64,000 nt of DNA from Miscanthus floridulus. Lineage: Eukaryota; Streptophyta; Magnoliopsida; Poales; Poaceae. Positions 1-9,120 of this stretch are shown piece by piece (position 1 is the first letter of the stretch; the number at the start of each line of letters is the position of its first letter). Made by a program: the position numbers and the translations under genes. Under the pieces are notes generated by a model, which was not told where the DNA came from, did not search any database, and saw only the letters and a list, made by a program, of their open reading frames with translations. The stretch spans positions 67,732,166 to 67,796,165 of the forward strand of contig NC_089581.1 of the NCBI RefSeq assembly GCF_019320115.1. Direction: 5' to 3'.

Positions 1-1633
1 TAAATATTCTCCAATCTTCGTATATCGCCATAATGTTTCTCCGAGCTGTTTTCTCCTTGTTTGCTCTCCAAACAATTTTTCGAACCCCCAAATAGTCATG
101 TTGATGCTCGGATGTCCCCAGCGACAACCCTGTCTCCGGCTCCTCCCTACACGTGCATGAGCGTCTACCCTCTGTGTTATGGATGGTCGGCAATGGCTCC
201 TTAGCGACGCTTTGTTCTTCCTCTACACACACAGGCTCCGCACTCCACGTTATGGTTAACGGGCTAGCTAGGGCTAGAGACTTAGCTACACACTAACGGG
301 TCGGACGGTTTATATTAAATATAAATAAATATTCAAGTGTTCACACCAACTGATCGCTGAGCTATATACGCTATTTCATCGCCATTGCTGATTTTTCTCT
401 GGAGTTCATATATTTTTACATCATGTACTACCTGTTCTACATATTTGTATTGTAGGATCATCGTCTAGGTGATCGAACCACATAGTGCTTGGACTTCTCC
501 ACCGATCAACTGGTTGGACCGCTAGGTTCATGGATTTCATCACCGACCAGTTGATCGGACTATTTGCCGATCGCTTCTACTCAATGATCACTTCGCCGCC
601 AACTAGTTGACTAGACCGTTCATCACCGTGCTTCATTGCTAGATACATCGGGGACTCCTCGGTGCTCGGACATCGCCAGCTACATTTGTTACTCCTCGGC
701 GCTCGGATTCTTCATGCTCAGGGACTAAAAGGGCACACTTCTACCCACTTCACCTTGCAGACATCGCCGGCTACGCTAGGGACTCCTTGGTGCTTGGACA
801 TCGTCAGCTATGCGGGGGACTCCTCAGTGCTCGAACATCACCAGCTACGCCGGGGATTCCTCAGTGCTCAGACATCGCTAGCTACGCCAGGGACTCCTTG
901 ATGCTCGGACATCGCCAGCTACGCCAGAGACTCCTTAGTGCTCGGACATCACCAGCTACGATGGGGACTCCTCGTTGCTCGGACATCGCTAGCTACACCG
1001 GGGACTCCTCGGTGCTCAAACGTCGCCAGCTATGTCAGAGACTCCTAGGTGCTCGGACATCGCCAGCTATGCCAGGGACTCCTCGGTGCTCAGACATTGC
1101 AAGCTACACTGGAGACTCCTTGATGCTCAGAAATCGCCAGCTATGCCGGAGAATCCTCAGTGCTCGGACGTCGCCAGCTACGCTAGGGACTCCTCGGTGC
1201 TTGAACATTGCCAGCTACACCGGGGACTCCTCGTTTCTCAGACGTCGCCAGCTATGCCGGGGACTACCTTGATGGTCGGATCTTGCTATGCCTCATTGGT
1301 GTGCTATCAAGCTACTCCATGCTGTTCAGAACAGGATGCTGATCTTGGGCAGCACGTCTGGGGTCTTGTTATGCGCATGTCAGACAACCTCAGCAAGCTT
1401 TCAGACTTCTTTTTCTTTGACCCTGCTACAAGATTCATTCTTCATCTTCTAGCAGGCTTGGGGACTAAGTGGGCACACTTCACCTTGCGGTGAGTGTGCG
1501 CTTTTCAATTCAGGGCTCCACCCATGGACGGGTTGCCTACTCGACCGGTCTTCTGCCTTTCTTCTACTTTCTGACCCTGGCACCAAGTGACTACATCACC
1601 TACTGTCAGGCTCGAGGACTAGCTATGGGGGTA
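1..1633 (+). mobile_element. Element A: 3' non-coding spacer of a Tat-type gypsy element, cut by the window edge
   Basis: This stretch has no credible gene. It resembles the spacer that follows integrase in element E: positions 130-300 share the wording of 17640-17820 (TCTCCCTACA, GGTCGGC, GGGCTAGC), and 1464-1490 and 1566-1630 share GGGCACACTTCACCTTG and CCCTGGCACCA with 40345-40560, just upstream of the E 3' LTR. It is therefore read as the 3' spacer of a second Tat-lineage element whose body lies to the left of the window. It contains a 37-bp minisatellite that produces spurious open frames. The match is by eye, so the lineage is likely and the exact family is not established. Confidence 0.65.
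760..1277 (+). repeat. 37-bp minisatellite, 14 tandem copies
   Basis: Fourteen consecutive 37-bp units start at 760, 797, 834, 871 and so on to 1241, each close to GACATCGCCAGCTACGCCGG followed by GGACTCCTCGGTGCTCG. A diverged relative of the unit is visible at 669. Because 37 is not a multiple of three, the array opens overlapping reading frames that rotate through three different peptides. These are by-products of the repeat and not genes. The array sits inside the 3' spacer of element A. Confidence 0.95.
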
Positions 1634-2024
1634 TGGCCCCCCGATATCCACAAGACAAGACATGGGCCGCACCATTAGAGGTGGCCCAGCCCACAAGATC
1701 AAGGCGTGCATTGCACTGGTCGATGTGCACTGCAAGATATTGCATAGTACCAAATAGGATACTTTCCTTGTAACCCTACCCCTTCAGAGTATATAAGGAG
1801 AGGCAGGGGTCCCCTAGTCGATATCTATAGACATCTCATACTTAATACAATACACCAAAGACACAGGACGTAGGGTATTATGTCGATCATACGGCCCAAA
1901 CCTATCTAAATCACTGTCTCTGCGCCTTGTGTCACCATCCGGTTCCTGATTACGCGCACCCCCACTGACAAATCTACCATCGCAGGATACCCCTCGGTGG
2001 ACTACCGAGCATCTTTTGTCAACA
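1634..2024 (+). repeat. 3' LTR of element A (Tat-type gypsy)
   Basis: The block starts with TGGCCCCCCGATATCC after a purine tract (CTATGGGGGTA) and ends with TTTTGTCAACA. It carries a TATA box at 1790 and the phrases GTAGGGTATTA, CGGCCCAAACCTATCTAA and GATACCCCTCGGTGGACTACCGA, all shared with the LTRs at 4436-4849 and 40930-41394. The 3' end is clear. The 5' end is inferred by alignment to the E 3' LTR, which also follows a CTATGGGGG tract. After 2024 the sequence changes to that of element D. Confidence 0.7.
1790..1797 (+). promoter_or_regulatory. TATA box of the element A LTR
   Basis: TATATAAG lies about 235 bp before the LTR end and is followed by GAGAGGCAGGGGTCCCC, matching the TATATAAGGTGGGCAGGGACC context in both E LTRs. 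Confidence 0.65.
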
Positions 2025-3214
2025 GGAAGGGAGAGGATTTTTTGCCCCAATCCCTCATGTTTCCCCAACTGCCATGCCTTCTTAAATAGGGGAAGGGAGA
2101 GGGCTTCTCATCGCAATCCTTTACCTATTCTCCAACTATTGCCTCTCCTCCGTGCCTGTATGCCATGGTGGTTCCTAAGTGAGAGAGAGGGTAAGCGAGG
2201 GGAGAACTCATAGATCCCTTCATGAATCTAGAGCACAATGTTGAGCTGGAGGCTGCCCAAGGCGGTGCTGGTCGTCTTTGCTTGAGAAGTTGTGGCTTCC
2301 ACTGAAGGAGTTGGCGCGCTAGATCCATCTGCGAGGCCTTCTTCGGGATGGAGCCATACATAGACTCTTTCTGGTGGATCTTCACCGGGTGAGTTTTGAC
2401 AGAGGGGAAGTCGCCTAGGACCACACTGGTGGAGGGTTTCATGCCTGTAGCTACTCAGGTTGGCCAGTTCATAGAGTTTGATGAGACATCCTCCAGCCAC
2501 AGCGGCCATACCTTGATAGGTAGCGTCCCTGTCCAAGAGCTACCTTAGCTACATGAGAAGATCCAGAGCTCCATGCTCTTCTGCTAAGTATCTACGGGTG
2601 CGACGCCCTTGAGGTACCCATTGTGCTTGCCGAAGTCGAGGGAGCGGAACTGGGTGGCCCCCTTGCTGTGATGTTTATTTCTAGCGGTATGTGCCATGGC
2701 CTTACTTTTGGCATCAACTGATGCCGCTGAGCGGCCATAGTAGCATTTGGAGTAGAAGTAGTCAGCAAATGTAATCGTTAAGTTCATGGGGGTGCCCCCA
2801 TGTGAATAGTTTTTGTATCAATGAATACATCAGTTCTGCTTTGTGATAGAATCACTATCCATTCCTTGTCTTTTATCCTAGCACAGCTTTGTTTTTATCC
2901 TTTCTTTTTCACACCTACCCATTCATTCCATAGGTTGCAACTTTAAGAACCCGGGTGTGGCCCCCGAGGCTCGGTTGCTTGTAACTATAGGTCATGGCGG
3001 GGTGCGCTCGGTCGGGAGTAAAAACAAAGTCACATAGGGTAATCAAAGGGATAGAATGCCCTTTCGTTCAGGCAAAAAGTTTTTACCATGTGATAGTAAA
3101 AAAGAGAGGTAGTATTTAGTATTGTACCCTCATGGAGCCCCCGAGTGATCCAGGCTAAAAAGTGTTCAGGCTGGGTGCTTTACAGGAGCAAGTGTTGAAT
3201 AAAAGCGGTAAGAC
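2025..3214. other. 3' untranslated and spacer part of element D
   Basis: Between the integrase end of D and element A I see no intact gene. The wording around 3140 (CATGGAGCCCCCGAGTGATCC) is typical of sequence following pol in grass Tat elements. On the + strand about 2328-2390 a short frame (ICEAFFGMEPYIDSFWW) faintly resembles the PF04195 core seen in the antisense gene of E, where the peptide is IHFCEVYLGILPHFNLF. Being antisense to D, it could be the remnant of the same kind of antisense gene. That last point is a weak inference from a dozen residues. Confidence 0.45.
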
Positions 3215-4434
3215 CGAATTTAGGGGAAAAACGACGTAGCTGTTCAATATTCCAAGTATTGGTGAGAATGTTGCCGTTGTCGTCCTTCAGTCGGTAGGCG
3301 CCCGATCGGATCACCTCGGTCACCGTATAGGGACCTTCCCATGGTGGAGAGAGTTTGTGTTTCTCCTTCGTTGATTAGGTTCTTCGGAGTATGAGATCAC
3401 CGACTTCGAGGATCCTTCCCCTAATCTTTCTTTCATGGTACCTGTGGAGAGTTTGCTAGTAGCGAGCAGAGTGGATGATGGTTGTCTCGTGGGCCTCCTC
3501 GAGCAGATCGACTGCGTCCTACTGAGCCTCTGTAGCTTGGTTGTGGTTGAAAGTCTTCACTCTCGGGGCACCGTGGTCGAGGTCGGAGGGCAGCACTACT
3601 TCGACTTCGTAGGCCAGAAAAAGGGGGTGAACCTTGTGGATCGGTTCAGGGTCATTCTCAGGCTCTAGAGGATCACTGGGACCTCTACAACCCATCGCTC
3701 AGCGTAGTTGTTGAGTTGGTCGAAGATGCATGGCTTAAGTCCTTGGAGGACCATGCCATTGGCACGCTCGACCTGACCGTTAGTACGTGGATGTCTGACT
3801 AAGGCCCAGTTGATCCTGATGCCATATCCATCACTAAAGTCCAGGAACTTTTTCCTAGTGAAGTTAGTCTCGTGGTCAGGGATGATACAGTTAGGAACGC
3901 TGAACCAGCAGATGATGTCGAGGAAGAATTTGACCGCTTCTTTTCGAATGGATGTTGGTGATGGGCTTGGCCTCTATCCACTTGGTGAACTTGTCGACCG
4001 CTATGAGCAGGTGAGTGAAGCCGCCCGAGCTCTTTTTGAGGGGTCCTACCTTGTCAAGGCCCCAGACCATGAACGGCCAGGTGATGGGGATGGTTTGGAG
4101 CTCTCGCGCTGGCAAATGAGGTTGCCGAGCATAGAATTGGCATCCCTCATACCTGTGGATGACCTCCTCTACATCTCGTAGTGCGGCGAGCTAGTAAAAA
4201 CCTTGGTGAAAGGCTTTTCTGACTAGCAACCTTAGGGCCACATGATGTCCATAGATCCTAGCATGGACCTCGAGGAGGACCTGCTTACCCTGGTTGGTAG
4301 GGATGCACTTCGTGAGCACCCCCAATGGACTCCATTTGTAGAGTTCATCACCGAGCATGACAAAAGTCTTAGCGCGTCAAGTGATCCATCGAGCTTTAGT
4401 CCTTTTGGGTGGGAGAACTTCCTTAAGGAGGTAG
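3215..4434 (-). pseudogene. Integrase of element D (degenerate)
   Basis: Read on the - strand from 4434, this begins just before the zinc domain (DGELYKWSPLGVL-like, then a GHHVA stretch and an EGCQFYARQ stretch). It continues to the core ALQTIPITWPF-like stretch and ends with the C-terminal PPWEGPYTVTEVIRSGAYRL block at about 3280-3350. Catalytic residues are visible: Asp in GLDKVGP (4053-4055), Asp in IIPDHETNF (3875-3877) and Glu in NGQVERANG (3767-3769). The second Asp and Glu are separated by 35 residues, as in D,D-35-E integrases. One frameshift lies between the first and second Asp, near 3930-3960, and there are further stops. It is the 3' part of D pol, cut from its RNase H by insertion of E. 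Confidence 0.8.
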
Positions 4435-4435
4435 G

Positions 4436-4849
4436 CGGCCCAGCCCACAAGATGAAGCCTTGTAGGGCACAACTCTACTCGGTGCCTCCCGCAAGACACC
4501 AGAATGATATCCTGAAGATACTATGAGATCTGTTAGGATACGTATGATCCCATGATTCCTATAATATATTATTACTTTTCAGTTATCTCTCAGATCTAAC
4601 CGACTTGTAACCCCGCCCTCGGACTATATAAGGTGGGCAGGGACCCCCTCCAAACTCATACAATATCATACGATAGCTAATACAATCGAATAGACCATAG
4701 GAGTTGGGTATTACATCATACTGATGGCCTAAACCTATCTAACTTGTGTGTTTCTGTTCCCTTCTTGTTCTTGATTACACGCCTCTCTACTGATCAATCT
4801 ACCTTCATGGGATACCCCTCGGAGGACTGCCGACAATATTCTATCGACA
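4436..4849 (+). repeat. 5' LTR of element E, missing about 50 bp of its start
   Basis: It matches the E 3' LTR from GGCC(T/C)AGCCCACAAGATGAAGCC onward, through TATATAAGGTGGGCAGGGACC, to GATACCCCTCGGAGGACT and the terminal TATCGACA. The 3' LTR has about 50 bp more upstream (from 40930) that are absent here. The left boundary abuts D integrase sequence directly, so a deletion at the junction removed the first LTR bases and part of D. Confidence 0.75.
4625..4632 (+). promoter_or_regulatory. TATA box of the E 5' LTR
   Basis: TATATAAG followed by GTGGGCAGGGACCCCCTCC, the same context as in the E 3' LTR at 41169. Transcription of E would start a few tens of bases downstream. Confidence 0.65.
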
Positions 4850-4850
4850 G

Positions 4851-4868
4851 TTGGTGTGCCCGATAGGG
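4851..4868 (+). other. Primer binding site of element E
   Basis: TTGGTGTGCCCGATAGGG lies one base after the LTR end. It looks like a decayed form of the TTGGCGCGCCAGGTAGGGG site common in grass Tat elements. I do not assign the tRNA. Confidence 0.6.
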
Positions 4869-4899
4869 GTGTGGGTGCTGTTTCTATATCGAACAAGAT

Positions 4900-7192
4900 G
4901 GTACATTTTGTAGTCTCTTCGTCCCTCCTACAGCCTAGCTAGATCTTCTCAGTCAAATTGATCTCATGGATCATCAATGCTGATGAAGTCGGAGAGTTCA
5001 TCGAGCCAGTGTAGATCGATTCTGTGCCAGTCACCCCAACACCTACGACTATAGATCTAATCTTGAAATTGCCTTCGAGGTCGCCTTCATTGACAACTCA
5101 CCGCCCGCTTCCTCGCTACCAGAGGAGGTAGATCAACAATGATGATTTGATCACATCCATTGATCAGGTTGGTCTGAAGCTCGCCAATTGCCTCTCCATC
5201 ACCGAATCGGCTCTAGACACTCTGGTTCAACATCGACCACCCTCTGATCCAGATCTATTGGAGGCTGCTCGGGCAACTCTAGGGGTTACGACCCTACCCT
5301 TTGGGTTCACCAATGCCGCCACCATTTACCAAGATGCCCTAAGGGGCAAATTCACCAACTAGGTTGGAGATGTCCATCCTCCCACCGACTAGATCACCAA
5401 CTAGCCTCCGCCGGTCGTCAACATGCTGCATGTTGGCTGACGCCCTGGAGCATCTCTCCAAACCATCCTAGAGGAGAATCCAGACTTTGAGGCCCAGGGC
5501 TCTACAGAGACCATCGCCGAAACCACCACCGAGCTACTTCCTCTCCCTCCTTTCCATGGTGGCGCAATCTTCAACGTTAGCATCGATAGCCCCCCTTGGA
5601 ACAGTGAAACTGAGGAGGAATGCGCCGCTCGTGAGAATCAGAACATCATCCGAGCACAGCACCGAGCAAATGAGGTCGCCCTTATGATGGCCGAGCAGCA
5701 GCTTGACTCGGAAGGAAGGCCACTCCAATGTAATCTCGATGATGAGTTTGTTCGTGTTGATGGCCACGACGTCTACAAGACTCCAAGCACCAATCTGGTA
5801 GTGGTCGCCAAAGAGCTCGCCTAGCTCCTGTAGACACTGGAGGTCGCCAAGGTCACTACCATGCTTAAAACGGTGCACTATCAGGTCAATGAGATCCACT
5901 AGGATTAGAGACCTTCATACTCCACAACCTCAATTCACTGATCAGCCACGCTAAGATTCAATCGCTGACCAAGTCACTTCACCGACCAGCACCGCGACGA
6001 TAGGCAACCCCTTCAGGGTGGAGCTAGGGGCAACCGCATTAAACACCACTGCCAACATGACTAGGAGGTTGACCAGGATGTCTGAGTGCACCTCAACATT
6101 CTCTAAGATGCATGATGATGTGTCAACGAATGTCACTTCGGTCGCCATGAAGAAGAAGTATGCCACCGCCTGGAGTACGAGCAAGAGTACGATAACCCAA
6201 ATTCAGCTTTTGAGCCGTCCAACGCCTGCAATCCTATAGACGATGGCGCCGACATCCCCGAAGGGCCCCCAGCATTCATGAGGGTGCTCCAAACACTTCA
6301 GTGGCCCCGTGGTTTTAAAATCACTAAGGTGAGCCCTACGAAGGAAGGATGAACCCAACACAGTGGTTATAGGCTTATGCCACTACTGTCCGCACTACTG
6401 GAGGAGACACTAGTGTCATGGAGAACTATCTTCCCATCATGCTCATGCCAACCACCATGAACTGGTTCACAAGCCTTGCCCTGGACTCCATCGGATCCTA
6501 GGAAGAGCTAAAAAAGTCTTCACCGACAATTATATGGCTACATGTACTCATCTGGGCACCAAGCATGATCTCAACCACATCAACCAGAAGCAGTCCAAGC
6601 TCCTCCATAGCTACATCAGACACTTTTCTGAGATGAGGAATTCTATTCCCAACATCACGGAAGTTGAGGTCATCACCACCTTCATCTGAGGACTCCATCA
6701 CCGTGAGCTTTGCTCCAAGTTCAACCGCAAGCCGCCCACAGGGATCGGTGAGATGATCACCACCGCCAACCAGTACGCCGACGCCAAGGAAGCCGAGGTG
6801 CGCTTCAACGAGGATGTGAGCACTCATCGTCCAACACACCACTATGATGACCACCCTGATGACCGACGCCTCAATGACCGCCGCTACGACGACCACAGTT
6901 ACCATCGTGACAATGGTCGTGATTGGCCAGAAGGACCCAAGTCTAGCCAAAATCGCCACCGCTGGCTAGACCACATTGTCGCCACCATTAATGAACCTCA
7001 TGCCAAGCGCAACTACAATGAGCAGTACAAGAAGATCCTCGACGGCCTATGCCCTCTCCATAAGAATGTCAAGCATAAAATGAAGGACTGCCTCGGCTTG
7101 GCTAAGGAGTTCCAAGACAAAAAGCTAGACGACAACACCAATGATGAAGCCAGAGGCCGTCGACCACCTAGGGGCAATAACAATGCCTTCTA
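4900..7192 (+). pseudogene. gag: Gag region of element E (degenerate)
   Basis: Gag packages the element RNA. The N-terminal part is visible at about 5590-5880 as a frame containing AARENQNII and RANEVALMMAEQQL, broken by two TAG codons (5822 and 5831). The retrotransposon Gag core (PF03732-like) lies at about 6340-6720, with WFTSLALDSI, then a stretch reading EELKK, and a HFSEMRNSIPNITEVE stretch. It is interrupted by TAG at 6499 and by a TGA near 6688. The C-terminal part (6753-7192) is an open frame rich in His, Asp and Arg. It ends near a variant zinc knuckle, CPLHKNVKHKMKDC at about 7050-7090, of the C-x2-H-x4-H-x4-C type seen in Tat Gag. The start codon cannot be set. Confidence 0.7.
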
Positions 7193-7389
7193 GGATCATG
7201 ACAAGGTGGTTGCCACCATCTTCGAAGGCCTCACCTCCACTGAGAGTTGAAGAGAATAGAAGCTCACTGCCCGGCGGGTGCTCGCCATCACTACGGAAGA
7301 CGCCACCGCCAACCCTAGCTATCGCCCATGGTCCGAGGTCCCCATCACCTTCAGCAGGGCCGACCAGTGGGCGGACATCCCCTACATAG

Positions 7390-7853
7390 GGTGTTTCCCC
7401 CTCGTCCTCGACGCAACCATCTAGAAAGTGCTTTTTAGAAAAGTGCTCGTCGACAGTGGGAGTGCTCTGAATCTCCTCTTTGCCAGAGCCCTAAAGGAGT
7501 TGGGCCTTGGGATAGCAGATCTCACACCCTCAGTCTCCTCCTTCTAGGGTGTGGTACCTAGTAGGGCATCAAAACTGCTTGGAGAGATCACCCTACTAGT
7601 ATAGTTCGGCATGGCAAGCAACTACCGTGTCGAGCACATCAACTTCTACGTCGTCGACTTCAACCTTGCCTACCATGCCATACTTGGTCGGCTAGCTCTA
7701 GCCAAGTTCATGGCTGTACCGCACTACGCTTGTCTGGTGCTAAAGATGCCTTTGCCTGTAGGAGTCCTGGCCTTGCGGGCCAACCTCTCCATCGCCTATG
7801 CCTATGAGATAGAGAGTCTCGCCCTCACCGAAGCCACTAACCTCTCCATCTAG
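7390..7853 (+). pseudogene. Aspartic protease of element E (degenerate)
   Basis: The protease cleaves the Gag-Pol polyprotein. The active-site triad is intact as VLVDSGSALNLLF, with Asp-Ser-Gly at 7452-7460. It is followed by LKELGLGIADLTP and, after two in-frame TAG stops around 7545 and 7600, by a NYRVEHINFYVVDF stretch and the YHAILGRLALAKF block. These are the flap and C-terminal parts of a retropepsin. Sequence continues to about 8026, where element G interrupts the linker to RT. Confidence 0.75.
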
Positions 7854-8031
7854 ATGGCTGGTGTGGTCACCGACGACCAAGAGATCCCATCGCTGGAGCC
7901 TCCCCATGCCTCTGCCGAGTCCAAGGAAACCAAGGAGGTCGGCCTCGGCCTCGACGACCCCTCCAAGACCGTGAAGATTGGGGCTCATCTCGACCCCAAA
8001 TAAGAAAGCACACTCATCTTCTTCCTACATG

Positions 8032-9120
8032 TGAAAGGTCCTTGTTTGGTTTTGGTAATTGAGTGACAACTTAGGTGGACTAATTGTGTTTATGTGAGAT
8101 ACATAGGTGATTAGTCCACAGGTACATGTGTGTGAGCAACATATACCATGAAGGTGAAAATGGCTTGGAGATGTTGCAAAGCTCACACATGTGATGATGA
8201 AGGAGCTTAAATGCACATGAGACATGACATTGAGTCATGTGATCAAGGTGGAGAAGATTAAGACAAGGCTTGGCTTGATGGACCGGTTGCAAGTGTGAAG
8301 GGAAAGTCGAAGGCTTTGGAGTGATGGACCGTGTGGTGGTGAAGCTTGAGCAAGACTTGGCACCGATGGACGATGGCAACGGTGAAGAGCAAGTAAAGTC
8401 AAGATTGATGAACCAATATGATCATGTGATGATATGAAGTGGATCATATCATTGTTGATCATGTTGGTGAATGTGTTGCATCGACATTGGAGGAGATGGA
8501 ATGGAATGCACAAGGCAAAGGTATAACCTAGGGCATTTCATTTCACCGGTCATAGGCGTGTAGAGAAGTTTATGACCGGGTTTAGGATAGATGGCTGTTC
8601 TATCAAGAGGGGCAAACTTGTTTGCATATCGGTCATCTAGTGCCACTTGAGTGATCTAACTTTGCATCATCGCTAGGATCGAGTGGCGTGGCAAGTTGAG
8701 TGGCTAACCCTTTGGGAAATGATTGTGAAAAGCTAACACATATACACATGGTGGTGTACACTTGGTGGTGTTGGCACATTTGCAAAGGAGAAGAAGTTGG
8801 TGATGAAAACGAGTGAGTCGCGCTGGTTATAGAGTGACTGGACGCGTCCGGTATGGTGACCGGGCACGTCCGGTATTTGGCGGTGTACTCAGCGATCGGA
8901 CGCGTCCGGTCACCACACCGGACGCGTCCGTTGTGAGTCAGAGAAAGCAGAGTTCGGCAGAGCAGTCGATCAGACACTGGCAGCATCCGGTCCGATGTGA
9001 CCGAATGCGTCCAATCGACAGAGGATGCTTACTGGACTCGACCGGACCCTGAGGCTCAGCGTCCGGTTGGTTCTTAACTGTCGCGTCCGATCGGACCTGG
9101 GTGCTTACTGGACTTGACCA
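8032..9120 (+). repeat. Left LTR of element G, 3' part deleted
   Basis: It aligns with 11665-12731 of the right LTR with many C/T and G/A differences, then stops at GGACTTGACCA. The remaining 1.35 kb of the LTR, including the TATA box and the 3' end, is missing, and sequence without an LTR counterpart follows. Confidence 0.85.
8830..9060 (+). repeat. CpG-rich CGGACGCGTCCG-type short repeats in the G LTR
   Basis: Variants of GACCGGACGCGTCCGGT recur every 15-40 bp. The perfect 12-bp palindrome CGGACGCGTCCG occurs at 8897-8908 and 8919-8930. The same array at 12470-12920 in the right LTR has lost many CpG sites to TpG or CpA. Confidence 0.8.

Noticed and set aside
662..1493. Long overlapping open frames suggesting a repetitive protein
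   Set aside because: They are produced by the 37-bp tandem repeat cycling through three frames; there is no start context, no homology and no conserved frame.
2125..2536. Minus-strand frames between A and D integrase as a gene
   Set aside because: No recognisable domain; the only faint signal is on the other strand (PF04195-like), and it is too short to call.
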